DNA from: Chimonanthus salicifolius
Taxonomy: Eukaryota; Streptophyta; Magnoliopsida; Laurales; Calycanthaceae
Length of the DNA stretch: 64,000 nt
Assembly: GCA_013350335.1 (NCBI GenBank)
Contig: CM023540.1
Span: 4,526,001 to 4,590,000 of the forward strand
Direction of reading: 5' to 3'
The notes beneath the pieces were generated by a model. The model was not told the DNA's origin and ran no database searches. It saw only the letters and a list, made by a program, of their open reading frames with translations. The position numbers and the translations under genes are program-made. This document shows, piece after piece, positions 46,092 to 58,361 of this stretch (position 1 is its first letter; each line of letters opens with the position of its first letter).

Positions 46092-46340
46092 TTTCTAAGA
46101 TTAGAAAATTCTAAAAAGAGAAACTAGTTAATTTTAGAAATTTCCAAAAATGACAAGTTTCTAATTTTAGCAGTCATTCCAAATTTAGATATTTCCAGAT
46201 TTTTGTTATTTCCAGAAAATTATAATCTTGGTAACCTTCTAAAATTAGAGTTTCTAAAATAAAAACTTCTAATTTTAAAGAGTTGACAAAAATATAAATT
46301 TTCTAAAAATACATAATTCAATTGGTAATTTTTTCTAAGT
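46092..46340 (-). repeat. TTCTAAAATTAGAA-type degenerate repeats near the gypsy 2 primer site
   Basis: Short AT palindromes of the form TTCTAAAATTAGAA or AAATTTTAGAAATTTCC recur about every 20-30 bases here and on the other side of solo LTR 6 (43690-43877). Together they form one ~430-bp tract in the untranslated leader of gypsy element 2. Confidence 0.6.
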
Positions 46341-46358
46341 TCCCCGGCAACGGTGCCA
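46341..46358 (-). other. Primer-binding site, tRNA-Asp type, of gypsy element 2
   Basis: On the minus strand TGGCACCGTTGCCGGGGA is one base from the Athila/Tat-type site TGGCGCCGTTGCCGGGGA. It fixes the orientation of this element. Confidence 0.88.
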
Positions 46359-46364
46359 AAAACT

Positions 46365-48047
46365 TGTTTTGTTTTAAATTTATACTCTCAAACGCACGGG
46401 CCATTTATAATATAGCTTAGGAGTGCGAGGTCGAACCAATCGAAACTGAGGAAAATATATCCATGAAAAAATACCATTGAATTATTTATTTTAAGAAATT
46501 TAGAAAACCATAGAAATAAATCATAAACATGGAATCAATTCTTTAATCTAGGAAACATAATTTTAATTTAGAAATATTCTAAAAATATAAAATAATGTCA
46601 TAAAATAGTTACCACATCCAAAAATTAGAAATTAATCATTCAAGAGATCTAATTTCCATGGAAAACACAAAGTTTATCTCATTTCAATTAAGATGGTGGA
46701 ATTAATCTAAAAATTATAAATAATCTTAATTTGACTTAGAACACAAAATTAAGATGTAATGAATTAATTTACCAACCTAGTTTCCAATTTTTCAAGAATT
46801 TTGAATTTAAAACAAACGAATAAAATTAAAAACACATAAAATTACCTCTGTACATATTTACAGTGAAATCTTTGATAGAAAAATTAATGAGGCATTATTT
46901 TCCATATTTTAAGAATAGAACAAAGGCATAGAATATGGTGCTCACGTAAATTACCAATCATGCACTCAAAATTTTCATTCATAATTCTTCTAATAATTAG
47001 ATCTATGGATTTTATTAAATCAATAATTTCAAATTAAACCTTAGAATGAATAGAATTTAAACTTTTTTCTCCAAATCTAAAATATTTCATTACACTATTA
47101 AAATAAGAGTCTTAGATCAAAGAAGAAAGTTTATTCAATCTAAATTTTCATCATATTCAATTTGAAACACTTAAAATAAATCCATACATAGACTTAATCA
47201 AAGAATAAAAATCAAATCAAATAATCATCACACATAAATTGAATAATTGGAAAATCATAGATTAATTATTTCATCACACCTTTATTTCATTAATAAAATA
47301 TGAAATGGAATTAAAAACGAATGGAATTTGAATCAGGGGTTAAAAAATCGTTATCGGCCGATATAACGGCCGATATTTTTCTCTGTCCAGCCGATATCGG
47401 CCGATATTTCAACCGATATTGTGAATATCGGCCGATAACGATATATATCTGTCGATATTTACAACTTCAAAACCGATATATATCAGCCGATACGTATCGT
47501 ATCGACCGATATTTGTACCCCTGATTTGAATTAAAAAAGACAAGAAAATACAATGAAAAAATCAAAATCACAAACCTCAAAGAACCCTTGTGATTTTTTG
47601 AAATCTCACTATCTCATTCTCTTCTCCTCTTCAATTCCACGGCAAAGAACACCTTTGAATTCCTAAGCCAAGTTCGAATCTCTCATGTACAGGCGACCTC
47701 AATTTATAGGTGTGGGAGAGGCAAAATAAGGTAAGGTAGTGGGACCCTTTAATTCAGCCAATCCAATGTGTGGTGGCCAACTTTCTCTCTTTTTTTTATT
47801 TTTAATCCAGCCATATCTTCTATAATCTATTCTTATGATTCCATCGTGTACCGTTGCCCCTTTAATTTCTTTTCCCAGCACCAATTGATCCTACCTTCCT
47901 CTTTCTTTTCCTTCTAATTTCATTCTTTACATTCTATTGTTTTCTTAATCTTTCTCAATTCTTGGATAACACGGTACAAGCTAGGCAGCAACTCTTTTTA
48001 TTTCTCTTGGCTTTCCATTCTCATCACAGCTGCACCGTCCCTGATAT
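46365..48047 (-). repeat. 5' LTR of gypsy element 2 (upstream end undefined)
   Basis: The LTR ends (minus strand) ...AAAACAAAACA next to AGTTTTTGGCACC and shares GGTTCGACCTCGCACTC with the gypsy 1 LTR. A TATA-like box on the minus strand lies at 47702-47709 (CCTATAAATTGAG). The LTR has been hit by a MITE (47334-47523) and by the hAT element at 48056. Its upstream end may lie beyond 54820 but was not found. Confidence 0.65.
47334..47523. mobile_element. 190-bp hAT-type MITE rich in CCGATAT palindromes
   Basis: Ends CAGGGGTTAAAAAATCG and (inverted) CAGGGGTACAAATATCG form terminal inverted repeats. Perfect 8-bp ATTTGAAT copies flank it at 47326-47333 and 47524-47531. An 8-bp target duplication with CAGGGGT ends is the hAT signature. 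The body is packed with ATCGGCCGATAT and related palindromes. A 67-codon frame through it is chance. Confidence 0.9.
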
Positions 48048-48112
48048 ATGTTGAGTAGGGGTGTAAATGGATCCATATCCGGCCCATTTTGCCAGGATCC
48101 GGATCCAGCCCA

Positions 48113-50553
48113 TTACATTATTGGACTGTCCAAATCCAGCCCATTTACACAGGATCCATTAAGATATGGATCTGGATAGTCCAATAGACTTATTGGACAG
48201 TCCACGGCCCATTAAGGGTCCAATAAGCTTATTGAGCTCAATTTGACTGTGTAATAATCTTTAAACTTTATAATAGCTAAAAAATATTATTTAATTTGAT
48301 AAAAATATTTTTTTATGAACTATGTATTAAAAAATTGACATTTTTAATATATCCATCAACATCCACATGAGTAATTAAAATTAATTCCTTTATTATTTTT
48401 TTCTTATTGAGTATTTGTCTTTGACATTAAAAATTGTAAAACTAGTACAATATCATTTGTCATTATAAAACTTAAAAATAATAAATCCACTTGTGAGAGA
48501 CTGATAGAGTGACCACATCAGCGGTCAAGATCATCTTAGAGTCCGAAACACGAAAACAAAATAAATTGGGCTAAATACCCTTAATACAAAACAAATAAAA
48601 AAAAATACATTTAAAATAAAATATCATATGTGGTCCACTTGTTGGTGATCTCTTTCGTAGACTTCCAAAATCAGACCTGAGAAAGCAAAAGTGAGAAAAT
48701 GCATTAACAAAATATTGGAAATTCATATTCCTTGTTTCTATTCAAACATTTCAACTAATAATTCACTAACTCATGAATGCTATTGGAAAATAACAATAAA
48801 ACATTTTAAAAAGGAGGAGGAGGAGATTCACTGTTTGTGGGTCCCACTTTCTCCTGGAGAATGGATCCAAAAGGAGAAGATGGAAGATAAATAATAATTC
48901 TCCGTCACTCAAGACCCCAAGCACATAGTAGAAAGGATGGGCCAAAACATGGTAGTCATATTCAGGTAACTGATTAAGCTACTCGGTCAGAGATTTATCA
49001 AATCTAATAGATTATGTCAATTTGATAACCAAATAGTTCTTCAGATGGATGCAATTATTTCAAGGAATCAAATGATAAAAACGATTCGAAATGACAAAGG
49101 GTACAATCAAAGCAAATCAAATGGAATAAAAATTGGGAGATGGCTACACTAGAACTGTATATGACAAGAATCCATCAACAATCGCATAGGAGGCTCAATA
49201 TACCAGATTTCATAACTTGTAAAAAGAAAAAGAAAAAGGAAGCTTACAGTATCCTTGAAAAGGCAAATCGGTTCTCAGTGATAGTAGTCACTAAGAGTCC
49301 ATTGATCCTCTGCACCTGAGGCATAGTAGTCATATACCATCTTCGGCAGCTTTTCCTTGGCAATGGCCTCATACTCCATAACATTAGTGATCTCCATTAT
49401 TGCAGCAGACTATGAGCCCTTACCCCACACAATCTAAGATCAAATTTCAGAAATACATTGATCAACTTCTACTAAACTATAAACAACTATCATTCTGCTA
49501 ATAGAATATGTTTGTGCAAGAAAACATAAATACCAATCAAAGCCAACTATAAAATTTCAACGAAGAGGAAAGAGAAAAATCAGATGGTCTCAGATCAGAA
49601 GAGCACTAGCTACACATACAGACACTGATAGACACATATTTATGAAAGCAAAAATTGAGATGGAACTAACAGATATACAGTCAAATAGCTACACTGCATG
49701 ACTTTTACAATCAGCTCCAATCAATTGAGTAATGCCGAGTTATCACAATACCCATACCCGACATAAATAGATGCATGTGACTAGTTCTGCTAAACAGCAC
49801 AAAAACAAAGAAACAGAGACCCTGACTTGAAAATCAAACAATACCCACATAGATGGAAGCGAAGTGGCTAGACCCTGATGCCACATTCGATTGGAAATTG
49901 GAATCCATTGAGTAGAGGCACACAATCAGAGGGTGTGAATTTCGAGCCCCAGAAATGAAAAATAGTAGCCAGGATACTATTTTCAGCTTTCTTTTCATCC
50001 CAAATAATCAACAACACGAAGTTCCCAACTGGCTTGGACTACTTTTCAATCTGCTTCAGTATCCAAAGTCACCCTAAGATTGAAATCTAATCCAATCCAC
50101 TTGAAGATATAAATACAGTCTAAAATCAAATCCATCACAAACAACAGAAAACATTCACTCTAAGACATTTGTATTAAAGACCATATGAGATTTAATAGGC
50201 TCCACACAAGATGATTGAAAATCTGCTCTAACCCAACATGGGAACCATAACAGACATTCAATTTACATATTATGCTCTGATAAAGAACACAAGAAAAGGA
50301 AAAGAGAGCTTGCACCCACATGTCGAAACAGAAAGAAACACACCCCAAGTAGAGCAGAACTCAATAAGAGACTTACCTTAAGATGCAAAAGTAGTCCACT
50401 ACCTTAACATCAGTTATTGTTGAGATGCAAAAGTAGAGGCATCAATGTCATCCACAGCACTGCAATATCAAAAAAGATCGTGTAAGTCAAACATAAGAAA
50501 AACTATAAAATGAATTGACATTGATCGGTAAAATTTATTTAAAACTTAAAGGA
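48113..50553 (-). other. 3' non-coding part of the hAT element
   Basis: About 2.4 kb lies between the transposase stop and the left terminal repeat. It is AT-rich, with no domain recognised. It probably contains the 3' untranslated region; a short (AAAAAG)n stretch lies near 49220. Confidence 0.5.
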
Positions 50554-52631
50554 TTACCACTCATCATTGGTAGTCCATGTAGAACCCGAACTCAAATTAC
50601 TATCATCAACTTCAAGCGAGCCCAACTCCCTTTCACCTAATATAACATAAGAAATATAAATGATGTCACATGCTCCTATGAAATAAATTGAAAGCAAGGA
50701 AACAAATTAAAATAAGCAATAAAAATACCTTGCATGGTATTCCGCAACCAATCTTGGCCACACACTAACGATTCAACAGTTTTTGGACACATAGAGCTGC
50801 GATACTGGTCAAGAAATCTACCTCCAGCACTAAAAGCAGATTCTGATGCAACAGTCGATATTGGAATCGCTAGAATATCGCGGGCCATCTTTGCAAGAAT
50901 AGGGTACTTGGGAGCATTACTTTTCCACCATTGTAGCACATCAAATTCATCGGAACTCGGAAAGTTGGGTTCCTCCAAATATAGATCTAGATCTGATTTA
51001 TGAGCAGAACTTGAGCTTTCAGCAAGAAACTTCTCAAACCTTTTCACCCGTTTTGTTCCATCTAATGTTGGTGATCCACTACTAACATCTTGCCTAATGC
51101 ATTGCCTTTTTGCACTATTATCTGGTGATTGAGCCTCATATTCTTTATGAAGATTCTTAATATCACATAAAATCTGACTTATTTGATCCTTCGCAAAATC
51201 AGCCCCAAAAATCTTTGGATAATAAAATTCCAACAATTTCAGCTTATACCGAGGATCCAAGAATTGTGCAATCGCAAGAGCTAGACTACAAATGTCCCAA
51301 TATTTTTCAAACTTGCCCATCATCTTATCCACTATAGGGGCAACAACATCGTCATCAACCATAGAATTTTCATATAAATGTAACCGAATATCACAAACTT
51401 CTTCAAAAAATAAATTCGAGGTGGGATATTTAGAACCAGAAAACACATTTGTAGCTTGATAAAATGGTTCTAAGAGCTTACAAATTTTTTCAGCTTTCTC
51501 CCACTCACTCCAAGATGGTGCTCCCACTTTCTCTTTATAGTTGACATCATAATGTTCCAAACGTTGGAATGCATCTTTGTACGGTAAGGCCACAACTAAC
51601 ATTTTATATGTGGAGTTCCACCTTATAGGGACATCCATGATCAACTTCCTTTTAGAGTTTATTTTAGCATGGCTACAAATGTCTTCGAATGTTTTCAACC
51701 TTGATTGTGATCCATTGACATATTTGATGCTTTCACGAATCATATCAACATCCTTAAATATTATCCGCATGCCTTCTTGGACTATTAAATTTAAAATATG
51801 TGCACAACAACGCACATGGAATAATCTACCATCAAGTACTAAACTCCCTCTCACCTTCTGAACAAGCTTTGTAACCAAAGAATCATTTACTCTATGGTTA
51901 TCGACGGTTAATGCAAATACCTTCCGGTCGATTTTCCAGTCTAACATACTCTTGAAAACAGAACTGAATAAGTTATCTCCATTGTGAGGAACTTGTTCTA
52001 CTTTGAAATTGAGTATTCTTTTTTGCAAATTCCATTCGGCATCTATGTAGTGTGCCGTCAAACAACTATAGCCTAGAGTTTGGATCGATGTCCACATATC
52101 AGTGGTAAGGCTAATACGACTAGTGAGGGAATCCAACTCACTACATAACTTTCTTTTCATTTCTTCATACAAACCCGTACAAATTCCTTGGATGGTAGTT
52201 CTCGAGACAAGCTTAAATTGGGGTTGAAGATTTTTCACAAAGTTTATAAACCCTTTGTGTTCAACGATTGAAAAAGGATACTCATGCAAAATTATCATCT
52301 TTGCAAGATCCTCTACACTACGTTGTTGATCAAATTCAAAATCACCACACACTACTTCATTGAGGCTACCAGATTGTGTTGGATCATATTTTTTACAAAA
52401 AGGTAAGTGGCGCCACAAGTGGGAAGTTCCACTAGTACTCGATCCAGTAAATAGCTTACCACAATGATTACATATTGCATTTCTAACTCCATCTATCTCT
52501 GCATAATGAAAATCCTTCCAAATAGTAGATGTCTTCCTCCTATGTACAACATGTTTTGGTCTAGAAGCATTTGATGCCGCATCTATCTCATTCTCTTCAA
52601 TGAAGTCATTCCTCTCATTAGACGTAGACAT
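50554..52631 (-). CDS. hAT transposase, BED zinc finger and hATC domain (two-exon model)
   Basis: This catalyses cut-and-paste movement of the hAT element and is expected in the nucleus. The ATG at 52631 opens an unbroken frame. A BED zinc finger lies at about residues 35-80 (IWKDFHY, CNHCGKLF, TSHLWRHL). The RNase H-like core has TTDMWTS (first catalytic Asp, about residue 178) and TVDNHRVND (second Asp, about residue 244), then VRCCAHILNLIVQ. The C-terminal dimerisation domain (about 545-630) contains LDLYLEE, WWKSNAPKYPILAKMARDIL and ASESAFSAGGR, whose Glu is likely the third acidic residue. Unspliced, the frame ends in a hydrophobic tail. A donor (CAAG|GTATTT, exon end 50729) and acceptor (TATTAG|GTGAAA, exon start 50636) give a second exon ending at 50554 and about 661 residues, normal for the family. 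I prefer the spliced model. Confidence 0.92.
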
Positions 52632-52635
52632 TGTA

Positions 52636-54113
52636 CTGCATAAAAAGTATTAACTTAATAAATTTCATTACTTGTTAACAACCATTTTGTTGAGGCAAGT
52701 TCAAGCTCATTTGAGCTCTGAATGAGTTCTCCTCATGCTTAGCTCATACTTGATTGAAGTTGATTAATCTGAGCATGTGATCAATCTTAATACAAAATAA
52801 ATCAAGCCAAGTTAGGGCAGCCCTAGAATAAACCCTGTATTGGCTTGTATAATCCAATAATTCATCGATTTACAATCAGCATAAAATGCTGATAGAGGAA
52901 AATTACTGATCTAAAGTGGAAAATTTACTTAGTATATGATCTCTATTTAGAATCATGATTGTACATGTCCACTAGTAACTCTCTTTTTTTTTTTTTTTTT
53001 AATGAATGAATGCAGATGTATAAAGACATTTGAGAAAGTGAAGAAAGAACATGCAATTTTGAGAAAGAAGCTTGAGACCTATTTTCAGGTTTTGCTCTAT
53101 AACTCTTCTCGGCAGAGAAAAAAGGAGAGAGTTTTTGTTTTCTAGAATTTGAGGTATACAAATTGTTTGTGAGATAGGGTTATTTAAATTTTAAAATGGG
53201 TCTATTCTAATTAATCTAACTCTATTTTTTAGATTTGTAAATTTTACAGTATCTATAAAATATTTACCTGAGTATTTAATCTAAAAATGAAGATAACTTC
53301 GATGCCTACCCATGTCCATCACAAAACCCTGTTTCAACTTTCAACTAAAGCTCTGTTTAGAGTAGAACATAATTCAAGCTAAAGCATTCTAAGATGATGA
53401 TGACATGAAATGTTGGATGTATTTATACATCTCCATCCAAATGTCCCCCTCAAAGTTTCAGGCAGCTGATGCTGATCTAATAATTGTATCATGCCCAACT
53501 CAATTCCAAATGCCATAATCAAACACTTCATCAACCAGCATTTATAATTTATTTGGGGTTATGCTGTCCTGACTATTCAAGTCAGTCAACTTGCTCACTT
53601 ATGAAATTCCACCATAACTTCATTATATGGACCAATGGAATCACCAAAATGGGCTCAGTCAGATTATTGTAATTGTTTTTAACTTAAAGATTTAGATCAT
53701 TAAATAGATATACCCTTGATTTTTAACTGTATCCAACAATGTGAATTGAATAGACGAACATTGAACGAAGAAATGTTAATTTATGCAGAATTATAATTGT
53801 TATTCTTAGATGGTGAAAGAGATTTTTTTTAAAAAATCAAATGAAAAGAAAGAAGCCAACGAAATGGACACCTATGTGACCAGTTTCCATCTGTCGTATC
53901 TTCAGGGATGGAAAGTCAGCAGAGCATTTCTCGATTTCATTAGGGAATGAAGTCTGTCCCAAAAGCCTCTGCAATGAAAGGTATTACTTCGATGGATTTC
54001 ATTGTAACTTGTAATTACTATGGCTAACATAGTAGCCCATCCAGCAAATAGATACTGAGAGAATTCCCATACAGCAATAGCATCGAATGGAGATATTGCA
54101 TACCTTCTTCTAC
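52636..54113 (-). other. Probable 5'-UTR intron of the hAT transposase gene
   Basis: On the minus strand a donor-like TTCGCAG|GTAGAAG (exon end 54114) and an acceptor TTTTTATGCAG|TACAATG (exon start 52635) bracket 1478 bases. The acceptor lies four bases before the start codon. No domain is coded between them. This is inference from splice-site patterns. Confidence 0.5.
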
Positions 54114-54369
54114 CTGCGAACAGCAAGTTGTTCTGGGTTTCTGCAACTGCTTGGACTCTGTGAGCTGCCCCTCGAAGATCTGCTGGCTATGTTTGATCTG
54201 TTAGAAGATCTGCACGGCTTGCTCACCAGTCAGTGAAACCCGTCGTGCATTTGGTCTCTTTGATCCCTCCCAGATCTGGGTGAAACCCCTTGTTTCGCTG
54301 CCCCTAATCTGACAACCGATGCGGCTGGATCTGCTGTGACGAACAGTGCAGCCCTCTGATCCGCCACTG

Positions 54370-54570
54370 CCTTCTCTATAGAGAGACACCAGAGAGAGAT
54401 CGAGAAAGAGAAAAAAGACCCAGAAAGGGAGAGACTCAGAGAAGAGAGCAAAGATTGAGGGAGAGCAGCGAAAGAGACGAGAGAGAGACCAGAGAGAGAT
54501 CGAGAGAGAGTAGCGAAAGAGGCGAGAGAGAGACCAGAGAGATCGAGAGATAGCAGCGGCGAGAGAGAGC
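54370..54570 (-). repeat. GAGAGA-rich tract in the hAT 5' leader
   Basis: Repeated units of about 50 bases (GAGAGAGACCAGAGAGAGATCGAGA with AGCAGCGAAAGAGACGAG) appear near 54382, 54486 and 54530. On the transcribed strand this is a CT-rich leader. Ser/Leu-rich frames through it are not real genes. Confidence 0.7.
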
Positions 54571-54820
54571 AGAGCGGCTGCGAAATTTTGGAACTTTGAT
54601 ATCCTTCGATTTGGAGCCCTAGCTGAGAGAGTAATGTATTTCGGCCGCCCATTGGACCGTCCATGGACGGTCCGCGACCAGCCCAAAAATCTTAATGGAT
54701 ATTGGATCGGATCCGAGAGTCCTTATTGGACTCTAGGATCCATCTCGCAAATGGACTCCTGGATCTGGGCCGGATAGTCCACGGGCCGGATTCAGATCCA
54801 TTTACACCCCTAATGTTGAG

Positions 54821-56040
54821 GAACACTGACGTATTGAGCAGGATTTCACGGTACTCTCTTCGATTTTTTCTTTCTTCCATTCTTATTTTCTTTCTAATGT
54901 TTTCTTTTTTTCTTTCTTCAGCACCCAGCAACAGTCCCACGTTGGAAAGCAACAAGATTTGCCTCCTTTTGCTGATTTTTTTGTTCCTTACAACGTTGTT
55001 GTATTTTTCTCCAAACTGTTGCTCTGTTTTGGGCGCTGATCCCGACTTGGGACAGATCCTTTAATCTTCCTTCGCTGAATTAGATCGCTACTCTACTGCA
55101 CTTTGACTGATTTCTTCTGTTGTTTGTAACTAATTCTCAGCTTTTCAATTCTGGCTGCTTGATATGTTGTTCTTAATCCTGATTTTCCTCCTTTAAATTG
55201 TTGCTCAATATTCGGCTACTGATTTCATTGTTTGGAACGTTGGTTGCCTTTGCACTCTTACAAACGAGTGCTCTATGATTTCTCAGCTACTGTACCGTGT
55301 GAACTGATCTGTTTCCTTACCCTGCACTATTTTTGGTTGCTGCCTTGTATTCAATGCAAGCCGCCCGTGCAGATGCATGAGGCAGAGCCCATGGTCTTAC
55401 ATGCTGAGATATGCCTTGCAACCTTTCTCTTTAAATCAATTTTTTCATTGTGAAGGCAAGATTGTTTTGACACCTACAACATGCCCAACCTTTGCCACTT
55501 TATTAAAAGTAGTGACTCAGCCTATGCTAATACTCTTTCTTATTAGTTGATGCTTTGCTGTCTTTTGTTTGTAGCCCATACCCATTCAGCTTTTCCTTGT
55601 ATGGCTGCTTGCCTTTTCACACACTTCAATGTTGCACATGTTGGATCTTCAATTAGGTTTAAAACATGGGTTTCATGTGTTGATAGAAAATTTAATAAAT
55701 AATTTACCAATTACAATCAATTTCTAAAATATACTAAATTAATATAAACTCTCATAAATGGATTTGAATTAATTAGTTTACAAATAAAATCTTAAAGTGT
55801 GGTAAAATATTTAATAAAATTCTTCACTTTCCAAAATTAGCACTTTATACCCGAAAATTGCACTTTCTTCCAAAGTTCTTCTCATATCTTGTATTTTCAT
55901 GATTGACCTGTAAAACTCTCAAATTCCAATAAATAATAATAAAAACACTCAAAACAAGGGTAACTAGTCCCAAATGTAGGGGTAAAAATGTAATTTTCCT
56001 ATGTTCATCACCACGAAGTCGTAAAGATGCCTCCAATGCT
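54821..56040. other. Unassigned region between the hAT element and Sirevirus remnants
   Basis: The first part should continue the sequence left of the hAT insertion (gypsy 2 LTR or flank). From about 55080 there are repeated Trp/Cys/Leu-coding, T-rich stretches with 'gctgcttg...gttgttcttaatcctgattttcc'-like echoes, but no domain. Nothing coding is supported. Confidence 0.4.
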
Positions 56041-56752
56041 TCTATGTTAGTTGATTACAAATATTTTGATGAGTGTTTTGCAGAACTCCAAAATATCAAG
56101 AAGATTGCTTTATGACATCCGTAAACGTCAAGATCATCTGTTATATAACCATCAGGAACTCTTGGTGTTTGTGAGAACATCTTTTCGGTGCATCTTCACT
56201 TCTCTCCACAACATCTCAGCTTCCTGCAGACATACTGATGCAGAGTTTCCTCCCTCTCCTCCCAGTGACTGAAGACTGATTGCATCATCTCTTTTTGTCT
56301 TCCTATAATGAACTTAGAATGCCTTGACTTTGGTTATATTTTGATATTTTGGTGTGTAAACTCTTAACATGCCTAGACTTCATATGTTGCATGATTTGGT
56401 TTATGGTTTTATTCTACATAATACATGCCTATGATTTTATATGGTTTCTCTCTCTTGGCTATCCCTTGTCAATTGTCTTGACAAAAAGGGAGAGTAATAT
56501 GTGCTAATGTTGAGGGGGAGGAAATTAAATCCCACCAAGTTTTGCCTTGTTTTATGCAGGAAAAAGGAAAATATGTTTTGTTTTACAGGCATATACTAAG
56601 GGGGGAGAAGATTGTGAGTCTTGAGGGTCAAGTGTCATTGTAATTATTTTTGTTTTGGGTAATGGGGAGTGTTTTGTGTGTATTTGTATTTTGGGAAATT
56701 GGTGTACTTTGTAGATCTTAGGTTTTGTCACGAAATTGACAAATGGGGAGGT
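56041..56752 (+). pseudogene. 3' internal end of a second Sirevirus, plus orientation, with multiple polypurine tracts
   Basis: A short stretch reading YFDECFAELQNIKKIAL is consistent with the C-terminal part of an envelope-like ORF. It is followed by non-coding sequence with purine tracts at 56482-56492, 56512-56520, 56598-56610 and 56741-56750. The last directly precedes the LTR. Several tracts before the 3' LTR are a known Sirevirus trait. The rest of the element is absent. Confidence 0.6.
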
Positions 56753-58341
56753 TGTTAGTGCCTCGGCTTGTCCGAGTCACTCGTACTGTCAATTACGTGA
56801 CTCACTTGGACCTTGTCTTAGAAGAATATGAAGATGTCAGAAGATCTACTATGCATTGAAGAATCTACAACGAACATGCGATTGGCACATAGGTAAGTAA
56901 ATTATAGTGGACCATAGGTCAAGCCTAAACACCTTAGAAGTCAATGGTTAATAAATTGGAAAACTAAAAAATGTTTGATTCTCAGCCTCGAAGCTTCAAG
57001 CATTTTGTCGAGGCCTCAAGACTGACCATATCTGAGCAAAATTCGAGACAGTTGGATTTCAGCGAGTAATCACAAGGCCATTTGTTCATTTACCAAATAT
57101 CTCACAAGATATGGTAAGAAAAATTTGAAAAGGGGGAAAGGCTCGTTATGATTTTGAAAAATCTTATGTCTCATCGTGATTGGAAACCTTGTGGAAATAT
57201 GGAGATCCTAGAAAGCTCCTATGGATTTGACGAGATTATGAAAAAACAATTTGCCATCTCATACGTATGAACAAATCTTTTGAAGCTAAACATCGTGGAT
57301 GGCAATCTTATACATATTTGGAAAGGCTCCTTAAAAGATTATTGAAAAATCATTTTGCCACCTCATGAATCGGCTCATGATTTAGTAGGTAAATAACCTG
57401 ATTGGCAATCACGGACAAATGGAGAGCTGGTGAGCTGGTCTTTGACTAAATATCATTAGAATTTATATTTGAAAGCTAAAAATCTAGTGAGTTGTATTTC
57501 CATATATAGGCTTGAGGCCTGAAAAGAAATCTGGAGGCCTCGAAACTTAGTTGTTGCAAAATTGAATTATAAATATACTGCTGGCTTTATTTAAATCATA
57601 GGACTTAACATTGGAAATCTGAAAACAGTAGCCAGAGACCTTTCCCCATCCATTATCTCTCCATCTTCACGGTCCTTTAACAAGGAAATGGTTAAGTATT
57701 CAATACTTGGTTGGTGATGAAGACGATGACGTTTTTTCTAGGACAAAACACCACTCATACTCCTGTCCTAACACCCATGTTCTGTTGTTCCAATTCTCAA
57801 TAATGACGGACCTGATCTGAAGGTAGAGGCGCAGAGACTTCGGCAATGAAGAACACACCCTTTGAAGACTTGTTAAGGCCCAAGGCAGTGTTCCTCTTAT
57901 TCTTTTTATTTGATTGTAAGGTGGACTAGAACACTGTGTTCGAACCACCAAAAAAAAAATAGGCGTTGAGGAGTAGACCACTTGGGTCAAACATTAATAA
58001 AAAAAAATTAGGTTGTACTATCTGGTGTGAAACCCATTTATAATATATTGAGACGTAGAGTTGGGAAGTCTAATAGTGGACGTAGGTTGATTGAAAACTG
58101 AATCACTATAACTCTTTGTGCATACATGGTGGTTGATGTTTTGATTGGATGGTTTGATTGATTATCTATCCATTGCATACACATTGGATCGGCTATAGTT
58201 TATTAATGAAGTTTAGTTGAAAAGGCAATAAATTAGATCATATTATACATCATACATTTGAGTGCTTTTAATCAAGGAATTTTAAAAAAGGGATCGAAAT
58301 TCAAAATTAGACCTATTCACTCCCCCTCTCTAGGTCTTTCA
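56753..58341 (+). repeat. Sirevirus 3' LTR, plus orientation
   Basis: It begins TGTTAGTGCCTCGGCTTGTCCGAGTCAC and is taken to end ...CTATTCACTCCCCCTCTCTAGGTCTTTCA, about 1.59 kb. Both the beginning and the CTATTCAC(C/T)CCCC...TTTCA ending match the inverted LTR at 58521-60180 and the one at 63502. A TATA-like ATTATAAATATACTG lies near 57565-57580. Confidence 0.8.
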
Positions 58342-58361
58342 TTATTCTAGTAATGAAATTT

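Larger units (their letters stand above)
48056..54812 (-). mobile_element. Complete hAT DNA transposon (RICESLEEPER/DAYSLEEPER type)
   Basis: The 6757-bp element begins TAGGGGTGTAAATGGATC and its other end is the inverse of the same sequence; the inverted repeat extends about 30 bases to CCGGCCC with about three mismatches. Perfect 8-bp target copies ATGTTGAG lie at 48048-48055 and 54813-54820. Subterminal regions are rich in GGATCC and TTGGAC/GTCCAA motifs, likely transposase contact sites. One long uninterrupted transposase gene lies on the minus strand. All parts needed for an autonomous element are present, so it may be recent or still active. Confidence 0.92.

Noticed and set aside
47321..47524. 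67-codon frame through the 190-bp MITE
   Set aside because: It spans the MITE almost exactly and reflects its palindromic repeats, not a gene.
54201..54686. 161- and 144-codon frames at the end of the hAT element
   Set aside because: They are translations of a GA/CT-rich repeat in the transposase leader, overlapping in two frames with similar repetitive composition.
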